64,000 bases of DNA, taken from Paenibacillus soyae (lineage in GTDB: Bacteria; Bacillota; Bacilli; Paenibacillales; Paenibacillaceae). Below are positions 49,211-57,591 of this stretch, one piece after another. The translations under genes and the position numbers were made by a program. The notes below the pieces were generated by a model. That model did not search any database, was not told where the DNA came from, and was given only the letters and a program-made list of their open reading frames with translations. Where the stretch lies: positions 62,001-126,000 of the forward strand of contig NZ_JANIPJ010000002.1 in NCBI RefSeq assembly GCF_024623455.1, given 5' to 3'. Each line of letters begins with the position of its first letter. The first letter of the stretch is position 1.

Positions 49211-50281
49211 CTATACGTATAGAGGAATGACGCAAACCGGCTTCGAAGCTTCCGCTTCGTGACCTGTCGGCGCGAGCGTTCCTTCATTCCGGTCAACCCG
49301 GAACGTTACGAGGTTATTCGTGTCACGATTGGCTGCAATCAAGTATTGACCTTCCGGCGTCAGCGCAAAATGTCTAGGATGACCGCCGCCGACCGACATG
49401 TGTTGGATGGTCGTCAATTGTCCCGTGCCGGCATCGACCGCGTAGACAACAATGCTGTCATGGCCTCGATTCGAGCCGTACAGGAAGCGTCCGTCGGGAG
49501 ACATGGCGATTTCGGCGCAGCCGTTATCTCCTTTATAATCGGACGGCAGCGTGCTGATGGTCTGGAACGCCGTAAGCTTGCCTTCCGCCGCGTTAAAGCC
49601 GAACGCGGTGACCGTCGAATCCAATTCGTTAATGACATACGCGTATTGTCCCGTCGGATGAAGCGCCAAATGCCGCGGACCCGCTCCCGGCTGCAGCTTC
49701 GTCTGATCGTGAAGGATAAGCTTGCCCGCTTCCGCGTCCAGCTTATAGGTCACGATAAGATCGAGGCCCATATCCTGCACGAATAAATATTGACCGTCGG
49801 GGCTGTAGAAGCTGGAATGCGGATGCGGCCGGTCTTGGTTCGGATGGACGCTGCTTCCTTCATGCTGCTTCACGTCAAGCAGCTTGCCTATGCCGCCTTC
49901 GGCATCCAGGTCAAGCAACCCGATCATGCCGCCATGATAGCTTGTCACGGTCAGGAAACGGTTATTCGCGTCTTTCTGAATGTGACAGGTCGTGGACTGC
50001 ACCGTAACCTTCTTATTGATCAGAGTAAGCGAATAACCGTCCTCCCCGATCCGGAATGCGGCAGCCTCTCCGATTTTTTTCCCCTCGTCGTTTACGCCTT
50101 CGGAGATGGCGTAGAGTCGTTTATGATCGGGGTCCACGTGAATGAAGGTCGGATTCTTGAGTCCGGTCACATGATGAATTTCGGTAAGCTGACCGCTCTC
50201 TTCGTTCATTCGGTACACGCAGATCCCTTTATCGGACTCTTCCGCGTAAGCCCCGGTAAAAACTAACAGCTCTCTTGGCAC
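49211..50281 (-). CDS. Lactonase family protein (6-phosphogluconolactonase-like)
   Basis: A 356-residue seven-bladed beta-propeller of the YbhE/Pgl type lactonase family, expected to hydrolyse 6-phosphogluconolactone or related sugar lactones in the cytoplasm. Repeating blade motifs include SPDGQYLFVQDMGLDLIVTY, GPRHLALHPTGQYAYVINEL, SPDGRFLYGSNRGHDSIVVY and HPRHFALTPEGQYLIAANRD. The histidines and arginines in GPRHLALHP and HPRHFALTP line the active site of the family. It begins at the GTG at 50281 behind GGAGG (7 nt); the frame stays open to 50458 without support. It lies 28 bp downstream of the DsbA-family gene. Confidence 0.9.
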   Translation of the reverse strand: MPRELLVFTGAYAEESDKGICVYRMNEESGQLTEIHHVTGLKNPTFIHVDPDHKRLYAISEGVNDEGKKIGEAAAFRIGEDGYSLTLINKKVTVQSTTCHIQKDANNRFLTVTSYHGGMIGLLDLDAEGGIGKLLDVKQHEGSSVHPNQDRPHPHSSFYSPDGQYLFVQDMGLDLIVTYKLDAEAGKLILHDQTKLQPGAGPRHLALHPTGQYAYVINELDSTVTAFGFNAAEGKLTAFQTISTLPSDYKGDNGCAEIAMSPDGRFLYGSNRGHDSIVVYAVDAGTGQLTTIQHMSVGGGHPRHFALTPEGQYLIAANRDTNNLVTFRVDRNEGTLAPTGHEAEASKPVCVIPLYV

Positions 50282-50309
50282 AACCGTTCCTCCCCATCTC
50301 GTTCCTCTA

Positions 50310-51035
50310 TTATTTCTTGTCTCCGTCGGCACCCGGCGCAGCACAATAGCCGTCCGCGCAGGCCGCGTCATCGGCTCCTTGAACCTGTACAAGCTCCGGG
50401 TATTTCTCCGTCCATGCCTTCTGAAGCGTGTCCAAAAACACGGCCGGCGATTGAGCACCGGAAATACCGTATTTGCGGTCGATCACAAAAAACGGCACGC
50501 CGCGAATGCCAAGCTGGCTGCCCTCAGATTCCTGCTGGCGGACCACATCCGCGAATTGTTCGGATCCGAGCAGCTCGGAGACTTGTCCGGCGTCAAGGCC
50601 GACCTCTTCTGCAAGCCGCGCCAAAACTTCCTTATTGCCGATCAGGTCATTGTCCGTAAAATACGCGCGGAATAATCTTTCGGCCATCTCTGCGCCGCGA
50701 CCGCTTACCGCCGCAAATTGCGCGAGCCGGTGCGCGTCGAACGTATTTTGGACGTATTGATTCTCGAATCGGAACTCCAATCCGGCAGCCGCCGCCTGTC
50801 CGGCAACGCTTTGGCCGGATGCTTTCGCTTGCTCCACGCTCATGCCGTATTTGCTCGCGAGCATTTCATGCGTGTGCATTCTTGCTTCGGAATCCGCGTT
50901 CGGGTCGAGCTCGAAGCTTTTATATTCGATGACCACTTGCTCTTTATGTTCGAAACCGGCAAGCGCTTCTTCCAGCCGCCGCTTGCCTATGTAACAGAAC
51001 GGGCATACAAAATCCGACCAAATTTCGACCTTCAT
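50310..51035 (-). CDS. DsbA family oxidoreductase (FrnE-like)
   Basis: A 241-residue cytoplasmic thioredoxin-fold protein. The redox pair lies in WSDFVCPFCYIGKRRLEEA (Cys11-Cys14); the alpha-helical insertion follows (residues about 65-150), and the cis-proline loop is GIRGVPFFVID. This is the FrnE/2-hydroxychromene isomerase-like branch. An additional C-terminal C-A-D-G-Y-C near the end is unusual and may be a second redox or metal site. GGGAGG lies 7 nt before the ATG. The lactonase gene follows 28 bp downstream on the same strand. Confidence 0.9.
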   Translation of the reverse strand: MKVEIWSDFVCPFCYIGKRRLEEALAGFEHKEQVVIEYKSFELDPNADSEARMHTHEMLASKYGMSVEQAKASGQSVAGQAAAAGLEFRFENQYVQNTFDAHRLAQFAAVSGRGAEMAERLFRAYFTDNDLIGNKEVLARLAEEVGLDAGQVSELLGSEQFADVVRQQESEGSQLGIRGVPFFVIDRKYGISGAQSPAVFLDTLQKAWTEKYPELVQVQGADDAACADGYCAAPGADGDKK

Positions 51036-51118
51036 AGCTTAACCTCCCTCTCGACTGTTTATCGGTCCTTATTATACCACGTCTGCCGGCAAAGAACGAT
51101 TCTACATGTCCGGATATA

Positions 51119-51152
51119 CAAAAACTCCGTCTTCAGTAAGAAGACGGAGCTT
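51119..51152 (-). terminator. Intrinsic terminator of the cell wall hydrolase gene
   Basis: CTCCGTCTTC/GAAGACGGAG stem with a 5-nt loop and TTTTT on the minus strand, 6 bp after the stop codon of the SleB-like gene. Confidence 0.87.
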
Positions 51153-51157
51153 TCCCG

Positions 51158-51814
51158 TTAAACCGCGAAGATGTGGCGTCCGATCTTCGTCGTCTGCTGT
51201 CTCGACCAGATCCAGGACGATGTAGCCGTCTCCGGGTTAAAGTAATATAAGGCGCCATTCGTCGGGTCATAGCCCCGAACCGCATCCAGTGCGGCAAAAT
51301 AAGCTTCTTTGTCTGGAGTCAGCCCATACTGTCCGTCGGCAACCGCGGTGAAGGCGTTGCGCTCTTCAATGATCGCTTTCACCGAATCCGGGAAATTGGA
51401 GGATGCCAGCCGGTTCATGACTACCGCTCCCACCGCTACCTTCCCTTTATAAGATTCGCCGCGGGCTTCCGCATGAATGATCTTCGCCAGCATGTCAAGC
51501 TCCGCTTTGTTGACGGACACTTTCTTCAGCATCGCCCAAGTTTGACGTCCCGCAATGCCGTCGGCCGCTATTCCGTAATCTTTCTGGAATTGGACCAGGG
51601 ACTGCTGCGTCGCCGACCCGAAATAACTTGTGACGCCCGTTTCGAAGTAACCAAGCGTCTTCAGGCGGTATTGCAAATCCGGCACGTCCCGGCTTATGGA
51701 ACCGTAACGGATCGTCTCCGGCTCGGCGGCATGCGCCGTCTGCGCTGTCGCGCCGGCAGCGGTCGAGGTGAGAATTGCAGCTGCTATGGTCAACGTAATC
51801 CATTTCTTCTTCAT
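51158..51814 (-). CDS. SleB-like cell wall hydrolase with peptidoglycan-binding domain
   Basis: A 218-residue secreted enzyme. The signal peptide covers residues about 1-29 (LTIAAAILTSTAAGATAQTAHA, cleaved near AHA-AEP). A peptidoglycan-binding domain follows (VPDLQYRLKTLGYF to GIAGRQTWAMLKK, about 40-97), then the hydrolase_2 domain of SleB/CwlJ (AKIIHAEARGESYKGKVAVG; NRLASSNFPDSVKAII; ALYYFNP; W-x-W-S). Glu in HAEARGE is the likely catalytic acid. Such enzymes lyse spore cortex or vegetative wall. GGAGG precedes the ATG. Similarity to the germination enzyme SleB is in the catalytic domain; a vegetative role is equally possible. Confidence 0.9.
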   Translation of the reverse strand: MKKKWITLTIAAAILTSTAAGATAQTAHAAEPETIRYGSISRDVPDLQYRLKTLGYFETGVTSYFGSATQQSLVQFQKDYGIAADGIAGRQTWAMLKKVSVNKAELDMLAKIIHAEARGESYKGKVAVGAVVMNRLASSNFPDSVKAIIEERNAFTAVADGQYGLTPDKEAYFAALDAVRGYDPTNGALYYFNPETATSSWIWSRQQTTKIGRHIFAV

Positions 51815-52084
51815 TGTGTATTCCTCCTTAATCAGGCAAACGATTATATATTCAACATGGATGATTATTTTTCAATTATTCCGTCGCCTTCGTTGTGAAA
51901 GAGTGTAACATACATCCACATCCAATTTAATAGTATTATATAAATTACATATACTTACCAAACAATGATGAGAATTATGAATAATAATCGATTAATTACA
52001 TATGTACATCCTAAAAAGCATGCTATTGTCCAAAATCCCTGGCGTTGATAAAATAATGGATATACGCGGTAAGGGGCGAAACGA

Positions 52085-53188
52085 ATGAATATTATTAAGA
52101 TGAAAGATCGAGAAGAGCTGGATGCCAAACTGCCCGCCATGCCTTGGTATATTGAGCAATTCATTCATTATAAGCTGCCGGATTTGTCCCCTTCTTCCCT
52201 GGTTGAATACATAAGGGACTATGAAACCTTTCTGAAATGGATGATGAGCGAAGGCTTGTCCTCCGCCGGTACGCTCAAGGAAGTACAGCTCGGGGAGCTG
52301 GAGGTGCTGAAGATGGAGAGCATCGACAATTACCGCATGTTCCTATCGACCTACAAGCCCGAACGCAACAATCGGACCACGATTTCGAGGAAGCTGTCCT
52401 CCCTCCGCTCGCTCTTCCATTACTTGAGCCAAATCGCGGAGGATGACGATTTCTATCCTTTATTGAAGCGGAACGTGATGGCCAAGGTTTCAATCAAGCG
52501 CACGCACAAACCGAAGGACACGGCGGCCAAGCTGGAAGGCAAGCTGCTGCAGGAAGAAGAGATCTCGGAGTTCCTGGCTTATGTAAAGGTCTATTACGGA
52601 GAAGAGCTCGCCGGCAACAAGCAGGCGATGTACGCTTACGAGCTTAATAAAATCCGGGATGCCTGCATCATCAGCTTCATTCTTCATTCTGGTCTTCGGG
52701 TATCGGAGCTCGTTAATCTGAACGTGGAAGATATCGATCTGAAGAAGAAGCTGTGTTATGTCTACCGCAAGGGCAAAAACGACGATACGTTCAAAACGCC
52801 CGTCTATTTCCGGCATGACGCGATAGACGATTTGAACAACTATCTCGGATTGCGCGAGATGCGGTACAAAGCGCCCAGACGCGAGAAAGCGCTGTTCCTC
52901 GCCATCGCCAACGGCAAAAACGAAGGCTCCCGCATGACCAAACGGGCGATTCAAGCCATGGTGATCAAATACGCCAAACGCTTCGGCAAGCCTTATCTGT
53001 CGGTTCATAAGCTTCGGCACTCGTTCGCTACCGATTATTACTTGCAGAACGACATTTACAAGACGCAAGAGCAGCTTGGCCACGCGTCGCCCGAGACGAC
53101 GCAGATCTATGCGCATCTCACCGACAAAACGATGGCCGAAGCCATCGACCGCAGAAATAAAGAAGGCAAGACGGATGAACGGGATTAA
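52085..53188 (+). CDS. xerS: Tyrosine recombinase XerS
   Basis: A 367-residue tyrosine site-specific recombinase. The N-terminal SAM-like core-binding domain (YIEQFIHYKLPDLSPSSLVE; TISRKLSSLRSLFHYLSQIA) is followed by the catalytic domain with SGLRVSEL (Arg I), HKLRHSFATDYY (His-x-x-Arg), LGHASPETTQIYAHL (His, then Tyr nucleophile). Length and the start resemble XerS, the single-subunit recombinase that resolves chromosome dimers at difSL in streptococci and acts alongside or instead of XerCD elsewhere. AAGGGG precedes the ATG. It stands alone with a terminator at its end, and no phage or transposon genes lie nearby. Confidence 0.87.
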   Translation: MNIIKMKDREELDAKLPAMPWYIEQFIHYKLPDLSPSSLVEYIRDYETFLKWMMSEGLSSAGTLKEVQLGELEVLKMESIDNYRMFLSTYKPERNNRTTISRKLSSLRSLFHYLSQIAEDDDFYPLLKRNVMAKVSIKRTHKPKDTAAKLEGKLLQEEEISEFLAYVKVYYGEELAGNKQAMYAYELNKIRDACIISFILHSGLRVSELVNLNVEDIDLKKKLCYVYRKGKNDDTFKTPVYFRHDAIDDLNNYLGLREMRYKAPRREKALFLAIANGKNEGSRMTKRAIQAMVIKYAKRFGKPYLSVHKLRHSFATDYYLQNDIYKTQEQLGHASPETTQIYAHLTDKTMAEAIDRRNKEGKTDERD

Positions 53189-53214
53189 CCCGTTGTCCGC
53201 TTGCCTTCTTCTTT
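53160..53214. terminator. Bidirectional terminator overlapping the xerS 3' end
   Basis: AAGAAGGCAAG-a-CGG ... CCG-c-TTGCCTTCTT with an inner CGGG/CCCG stem; the first arm encodes the last residues of XerS. T-rich ends on both strands serve xerS and the convergent gene ending at 53217. Confidence 0.85.
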
Positions 53215-53216
53215 GT

Positions 53217-53738
53217 CTACACTTCCATATCCGCCGATGTGAACTCCGATTCGAGAGCGAATTCGAAATCCTCGATATCGAACACTTGAACCGGCACTTC
53301 CGCTTCGATAAGCTTATCCATAAATTCGAATTGATCGGACAATAACGGAATGTCGAGCTTCATGGCCGTTACGAGCAGCTCCGTCTCGATCGGGTCGAAC
53401 CGCTCCCCGTATTCCGCGTTGTCGATCGCATGAACAACCGTAAACTGTATAGTTTCGTCCAGGAGAAGCGGCGAGCTTTCGCGCCACGGCACTTGGAGCG
53501 CTTTTTCGATTTTCTTCCGGTTCAAGGAATCCTCGAAAAACTGGATCAGTTCATTTATTTTCTGTTTGACGTGTCCGTCGTCTTCCGGATTATCCATGAC
53601 CGGATCCGAGCTGTCTCTCATATCGTAGAGCTCCGCGATAGACGAATAAGGCACGACGTAATCGACAGGACGACTTGGCACGAGCAGATGTCCATACGAT
53701 GCCACCATCACCGCTTCAATTACAAACCGTCGACGCAT
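53217..53738 (-). CDS. Conserved Paenibacillaceae protein of unknown function
   Basis: A 173-residue acidic protein, MRRRFVIEAVMVASYGHLLV at the start, then SRPVDYVVPYSSIAELYDMR, a charged helix (VKQKINELIQFFEDSLNRKK) and a C-terminus VQVFDIEDFEFALESE. I recall the same protein in other Paenibacillus genomes under the misleading name ADP-heptose synthase; nothing in it resembles a nucleotidyltransferase. There is no signal peptide or membrane helix. GGGGGAG lies 6 nt before the ATG at 53738, and the frame open to 53762 adds only weakly supported residues. Confidence 0.75.
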   Translation of the reverse strand: MRRRFVIEAVMVASYGHLLVPSRPVDYVVPYSSIAELYDMRDSSDPVMDNPEDDGHVKQKINELIQFFEDSLNRKKIEKALQVPWRESSPLLLDETIQFTVVHAIDNAEYGERFDPIETELLVTAMKLDIPLLSDQFEFMDKLIEAEVPVQVFDIEDFEFALESEFTSADMEV

Positions 53739-53899
53739 GGTCTCTCCCCCTGACTCCAACAAATTATAAAGTGGCGCTTCACCCTATTATACAATAATCC
53801 TCTAGCCGTACAAGATCACCTTCGCCCATGTTTGCGCGCCGGCCGCCACCTCTAGTACAATGACAATATCGTCATTATGGCTTGAATCTATTAGTGCGT

Positions 53900-54065
53900 G
53901 TTCAAAAGGTCCGGTTTCTAGCACCAAGAAGATTGGATGAAACTAGGAACTGAGGAGCGGAGCGTAGTGGAACTACGTGAGCACCGGAAGGTCCGGTTGA
54001 ATTCAATATTCGACGTCGAGTATGCTCCTTGGGTTACTTCGTGATCGAAAGTGGACTTTTTGAAC
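53900..54065. repeat. 166-bp structured element with terminal inverted repeats
   Basis: The ends are inverted repeats: GTTCAAAAGGTCC (53900-53912) and GGACTTTTTGAAC (54053-54065), 12 of 13 complementary. Internally there are hairpins: GTT-t-CTAG...CTAG-g-AAC enclosing CCAAG/TTGG, a perfect CGTAGT-gga-ACTACG, and CGACGTCG. AAGGTCCGGTT occurs twice. The layout suggests a mobile MITE-like or RNA-structured intergenic repeat; it ends 31 bp before the bdr start. The rest of the gap 53763-54095 has nothing else I can name. Confidence 0.62.
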
Positions 54066-54095
54066 AACCTCTAACTTTTGGGAGGACCCCTTCTT

Positions 54096-55085
54096 ATGAC
54101 AAATCATTCTATCCAACATACGATCATCATCGGAGGAGGTCCGTGCGGCTTGGCTGCGGCGATCGAGCTGCAGAGGAACGGCATTACTCCTCTCATCATC
54201 GAGAAACGAAATATCGTGCACTCGATTTCGCAATACCCTACCTATATGCATTTTTTCAGCTCTCCCGAGCTGCTTGAGATCGGCGATATTCCCTTCACCA
54301 CGGCGAACGTGAAGCCGTCCCGGCTGGAGGCGCTGAATTATTATCGGACAGCCGCGCAGCGGCATAACGTCCATGTCGAGGCTTATGTAGGCATTACGGC
54401 CATCAATCGGTATGAGAATGGCTTCGAGCTGGAAGGCACTGACCGCTTCGGCGAGCTTCGAACGTATCGCTGCCGTCATGTCATCATCGCGACCGGCTAT
54501 TTCGATCATCCGAACGTACTGGGGATCCCTGGCGAAGAGATGGATAAAGTAAGCCATTTCTTCCGCGAATCGCATCCTTATGTCGGGATGGAGGTCGCGA
54601 TCATCGGGGGAAGCAACTCCGCGATAGACGCCGCGCTGGAGCTGGAACGCGTCGGAGCGCGTGTAACCGTCATTTACCGGGGCGCCCATTATTCCTCCAG
54701 CATCAAATCATGGGTGAGACCAACCTTCGAGGCCAAGGTGGCCAAAGGTTCAATCTCGATGAGATTCGCGTCCCGCGTGACCGAAATCCACCCCCGCCAC
54801 ATCATTGTGGAGACCGAGCAAGGCTGCGAATCGATCGCCAACGATTTTGTACTGGCCCTGACCGGCTTTCATCCCGACCGAGGCTTCCTTACCTCTGCCG
54901 GCGTCACGATGGAAGCGGAAGGCTATCCGACCTTCAACGAAGAGACGATGGAGACGAACGTACCGGGCATCTACTTGGCCGGCGTGGTCGCCTCCAAGCA
55001 CGAAGCGAACGAAATTTTTATCGAATCCGGACGCTTCCACGGAAGGAAAATCGCCCAGCATATGCTCGATTCCGGAAGGAAATAA
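54096..55085 (+). CDS. ypdA: YpdA-type bacillithiol disulfide reductase
   Basis: A 329-residue NADPH-dependent flavoenzyme that reduces bacillithiol disulfide to bacillithiol, keeping the low-molecular-weight thiol pool reduced. The FAD motif is the distinctive IIIGGGPCGLAAAIELQ with Cys in the GGGPCG loop, thought to be redox active in YpdA. The NADPH motif is VAIIGGSNSAIDAALELERVG, and the C-terminal FAD contact GIYLAGVVASKHEANEIFIE completes it. I start at the ATG at 54096 (MTNHSIQHT) with GGAGG 10 nt upstream. It implies that the organism makes bacillithiol. The 5' region holds the structured repeat at 53900-54065. Confidence 0.92.
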   Translation: MTNHSIQHTIIIGGGPCGLAAAIELQRNGITPLIIEKRNIVHSISQYPTYMHFFSSPELLEIGDIPFTTANVKPSRLEALNYYRTAAQRHNVHVEAYVGITAINRYENGFELEGTDRFGELRTYRCRHVIIATGYFDHPNVLGIPGEEMDKVSHFFRESHPYVGMEVAIIGGSNSAIDAALELERVGARVTVIYRGAHYSSSIKSWVRPTFEAKVAKGSISMRFASRVTEIHPRHIIVETEQGCESIANDFVLALTGFHPDRGFLTSAGVTMEAEGYPTFNEETMETNVPGIYLAGVVASKHEANEIFIESGRFHGRKIAQHMLDSGRK

Positions 55086-55126
55086 CGGGGCAATCCGTTT
55101 ATCCTCTGCGAATGGACCTAATCGGA

Positions 55127-55161
55127 GGAAGGAAAAACGGCCTAATCCGTTATTTCCTTCC
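55127..55161 (-). terminator. Intrinsic terminator at the DUF4129 gene end
   Basis: GGAAGGAAA-t-AACGG ... CCGTT-t-TTCCTTCC stem overlapping the stop codon of the minus-strand DUF4129 gene; a short pyrimidine tail follows. It may also stop the convergent ypdA transcript. Confidence 0.62.
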
Positions 55162-56472
55162 TTTTCGTTCGGGCTCCAGCAGCTGGCGCTGCTTCTCGAC
55201 CGCTTCATCCGACGGCTCCCGTTCCCCGTACCTGGCCAGCTCGTATAGGCTGACTAGACCAGCTGTATGGGCAGGGCTGCTTCCGGCTCCGGAACCGATA
55301 TCCTCCGCCGTCTCGCGCGGGCTTAAGTATGGCTTTGTTTCATACCCGCGGCTGCTTTCTTGCCGAAGCCACTCGCGGTATAAGAACCTCGCGCGCTCCG
55401 CGTTCGTCCCCAGCTCGTTCCAAGACGTCCGTTCAAGCTTCGCGTTCCGGGGCTTGAATCGTAAGCCCCAGCTCCGTCTTTCCTTCGTCGTTAAGCTTTC
55501 GACTTCATCGGTAAAGCCCTGCTCCTCGCCTTGTCCGGCTCCTTGCCTGGCGGCAAGCTTAGCCAATGCTTGTTGCAACAAACGATAGATTTTTTTGCAT
55601 ACAAAATAAAGAACAACCAACGCCAATGCGGCCAGAAGCACCGTCACGCCGATCTGGAAGATGAGCTCAAGCAGCTTCATGAACGCCGAAGGCTCGCCAG
55701 GCGGCTCGGTCATCGGCAGCTCGGGCGTAGAGGGAGTCTGCTGTTCCGGTTCAGGCAACGGAGCTTCATCGCTCCCCCGGCCGAACAACGATCGAAGGAA
55801 GGACAGGACCGTCTCTTCCAGCCATTCTCTCAGCCGGCGGAAGAGAAGCAAGAAGGCGACCAGAACGGCAATTCCGGCGACGAGCATCCGGTTTAAACGG
55901 CGCGTGGCGGCCATGGTAGTCGTCCGATGCGTATCCACGGTCTCCGCCGAGAGATGTCTCTCGTTGGCTATTATGACGAACAGAGAGAGCGCGATAACGG
56001 CTCCGACATCTATAAATACGGCATAATCCGCAAAGCCCTCAGCCGCCATCTTGATCGGCTGGCAAGCGAGATATGCGATTACGCCAACGATCATGTGCAT
56101 GCTGCGGAAGGAATTCCGCCAGTCGTCCCTCCACCCCGCGAAGCCGAAGCCGGCGAAAATCGCGCCGAGAGTTCCGCAGACGAGGAGCGAAAGAAGGTTG
56201 ACGGTCGAGCCGGCAGCTAGTGCTGCAAGGGCAAAATGGATGAAGCCGGCTCCCGCCTGCAGGATGAGCCGCACGATAAGACGTACGCGGGAATCCGGGC
56301 GGAGCAATAGATTCGGCAATAAATAGATGACCGGCAAGGTGAACAGCCAGACGAACGCGGCCGAACGGGAAGGCACCGCAAGATAAACGGCCAGCAGGAG
56401 AATAGGCAAATAGAACGCGAGCTCCGCATACCCCTTCGCCAGCGTAACGGCGAAAGCTTTTGTTTTCGTCAT
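55150..56472 (-). CDS. DUF4129 domain-containing membrane protein
   Basis: A 440-residue membrane protein with about six helices in the first 215 residues, an extracytoplasmic linker rich in Pro/Glu (EAPLPEPEQQTPSTPELPMT), a seventh helix near residues 275-297, and a C-terminal cytoplasmic DUF4129 region (RTSWNELGTNAERARFLYRE; then SPRETAEDIGSG). DUF4129 usually forms the tail of TgpA-like transmembrane transglutaminases; no transglutaminase domain is present here. The ATG at 56472 overlaps the DUF58 gene stop (ATGA). It is part of the MoxR-DUF58-DUF4129 operon, a unit linked to envelope assembly or signalling but poorly defined. Confidence 0.82.
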   Translation of the reverse strand: MTKTKAFAVTLAKGYAELAFYLPILLLAVYLAVPSRSAAFVWLFTLPVIYLLPNLLLRPDSRVRLIVRLILQAGAGFIHFALAALAAGSTVNLLSLLVCGTLGAIFAGFGFAGWRDDWRNSFRSMHMIVGVIAYLACQPIKMAAEGFADYAVFIDVGAVIALSLFVIIANERHLSAETVDTHRTTTMAATRRLNRMLVAGIAVLVAFLLLFRRLREWLEETVLSFLRSLFGRGSDEAPLPEPEQQTPSTPELPMTEPPGEPSAFMKLLELIFQIGVTVLLAALALVVLYFVCKKIYRLLQQALAKLAARQGAGQGEEQGFTDEVESLTTKERRSWGLRFKPRNAKLERTSWNELGTNAERARFLYREWLRQESSRGYETKPYLSPRETAEDIGSGAGSSPAHTAGLVSLYELARYGEREPSDEAVEKQRQLLEPERKGRK

Positions 56473-57584
56473 GCGCTTCTCTCCTTCCGGTTCGGAGACT
56501 GTTCGTCCCGCTCTTCGGTCAGCTGCCACGCCGTCACCGAATTCCCGAGGAGCCGCAGCGCTTGCGCCGCCGCTTCGAGCTCTTCATTCCAATAGGCCGA
56601 GATCACGAGAACATCGCGATTGGCGTAGCCGATCCGAATCTCCCGTTCGAGGAGCGATAACATAGGTTCCGTCCGGTCGAGTTCAAGCCTTGCCATCGCT
56701 TCATAGAGCATCAATAAATGCTCATGCCCCCTGTCCGCATCGATCCGGACGCTGCCGGATTCGGTTCGAAGCGGCATATTCGCCGCGAAGCCAACCTCCA
56801 TTCCCTGCGAGATCGCCGCTTCCGCCGCGCCGGCCGCCCATTCGATCCCCTTCTCGATGAGAGACTCGTTGGAGACGCTTCTCCACATGCCTTCAACATC
56901 CTCCACGTTGACGATGACCATCAGGCACCGATCCGCCGTGAAATCATATTGATGAACCATGAGCTCGCCCGTTCGCGCGCTAGCCTTCCAGTTCACCTGC
57001 TTCATGGAATCCCCCGCTTGGTATTCCCTCGCGCCGACGATCACGAATGGATCGGGCACGATGAACCGCCGAATCGAGTAGTCTCCTTGCCAGCTGCGGG
57101 ATGGAAGCTCATGGAACGGGACTTCCGCTGGTCTGGGATAGACGATCAGCTCGCTCTGCAGCGGGAGCTGCATATGACGCTGCGCGTTGCCGAGCAAGTC
57201 GCCCCCCGTGAGGGTGACCGTATCGAGCTTGTAGCAGCCGCGCCTTGTTGGCGTCAGGTGATGCGTGCGGGTAATTCGCGTATAGCCTGCCAGGCTGAAG
57301 AAGCTTCGGTGGTTCTGAAAGAGGCTTCCTTTGCTGACGTCGAAATTTTCGCTCTTGCGAAAGCCCAAATTCGCGGACAGCAGCGATTCTACGCGCAGCC
57401 AAGGGACAGGAAATCTCTTGTTGTTCTCTAGCGTTTCGACTAGCTCCACCTCGTCGCCGCGGAAGCATGTTTTCCGGCGGAATTCCCTGCGATAGGTTAA
57501 GTTTTTGAACACCAAGCGCTTAAATAGCAGGCTTTGACCATACAAGACGGCAACCGTTGTCAGCAACAGCCAGAATATAAACAT
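56469..57584 (-). CDS. DUF58 domain-containing protein
   Basis: A 371-residue protein with a short N-terminal hydrophobic anchor (residues about 2-19) and a beta-rich segment (GDEVELVETLENNKRFPVPW) leading into the DUF58 core PFVIVGAREYQAGDSMKQVNWKASARTGELMVHQYD. A von Willebrand A-like fold is expected after that (VIVNVEDVEG; DVLVISAYWNEE). DUF58 proteins are standard partners of MoxR ATPases. The gene lies 7 bp downstream of the moxR-like gene and overlaps the DUF4129 gene by 4 bp. There is no clear Shine-Dalgarno; translational coupling is likely. Confidence 0.87.
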   Translation of the reverse strand: MFIFWLLLTTVAVLYGQSLLFKRLVFKNLTYRREFRRKTCFRGDEVELVETLENNKRFPVPWLRVESLLSANLGFRKSENFDVSKGSLFQNHRSFFSLAGYTRITRTHHLTPTRRGCYKLDTVTLTGGDLLGNAQRHMQLPLQSELIVYPRPAEVPFHELPSRSWQGDYSIRRFIVPDPFVIVGAREYQAGDSMKQVNWKASARTGELMVHQYDFTADRCLMVIVNVEDVEGMWRSVSNESLIEKGIEWAAGAAEAAISQGMEVGFAANMPLRTESGSVRIDADRGHEHLLMLYEAMARLELDRTEPMLSLLEREIRIGYANRDVLVISAYWNEELEAAAQALRLLGNSVTAWQLTEERDEQSPNRKERSA

Positions 57585-57591
57585 GGCGGCG

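Noticed and set aside
52085..53188. A prophage or integrative element marked by the tyrosine recombinase
   Set aside because: No phage, conjugation or attachment-site repeats were seen around it, and the gene has a housekeeping Xer layout with its own terminator.
53217..53738. ADP-heptose synthase
   Set aside because: I recall this label on similar proteins, but no nucleotidyltransferase or kinase motif is present in the sequence.
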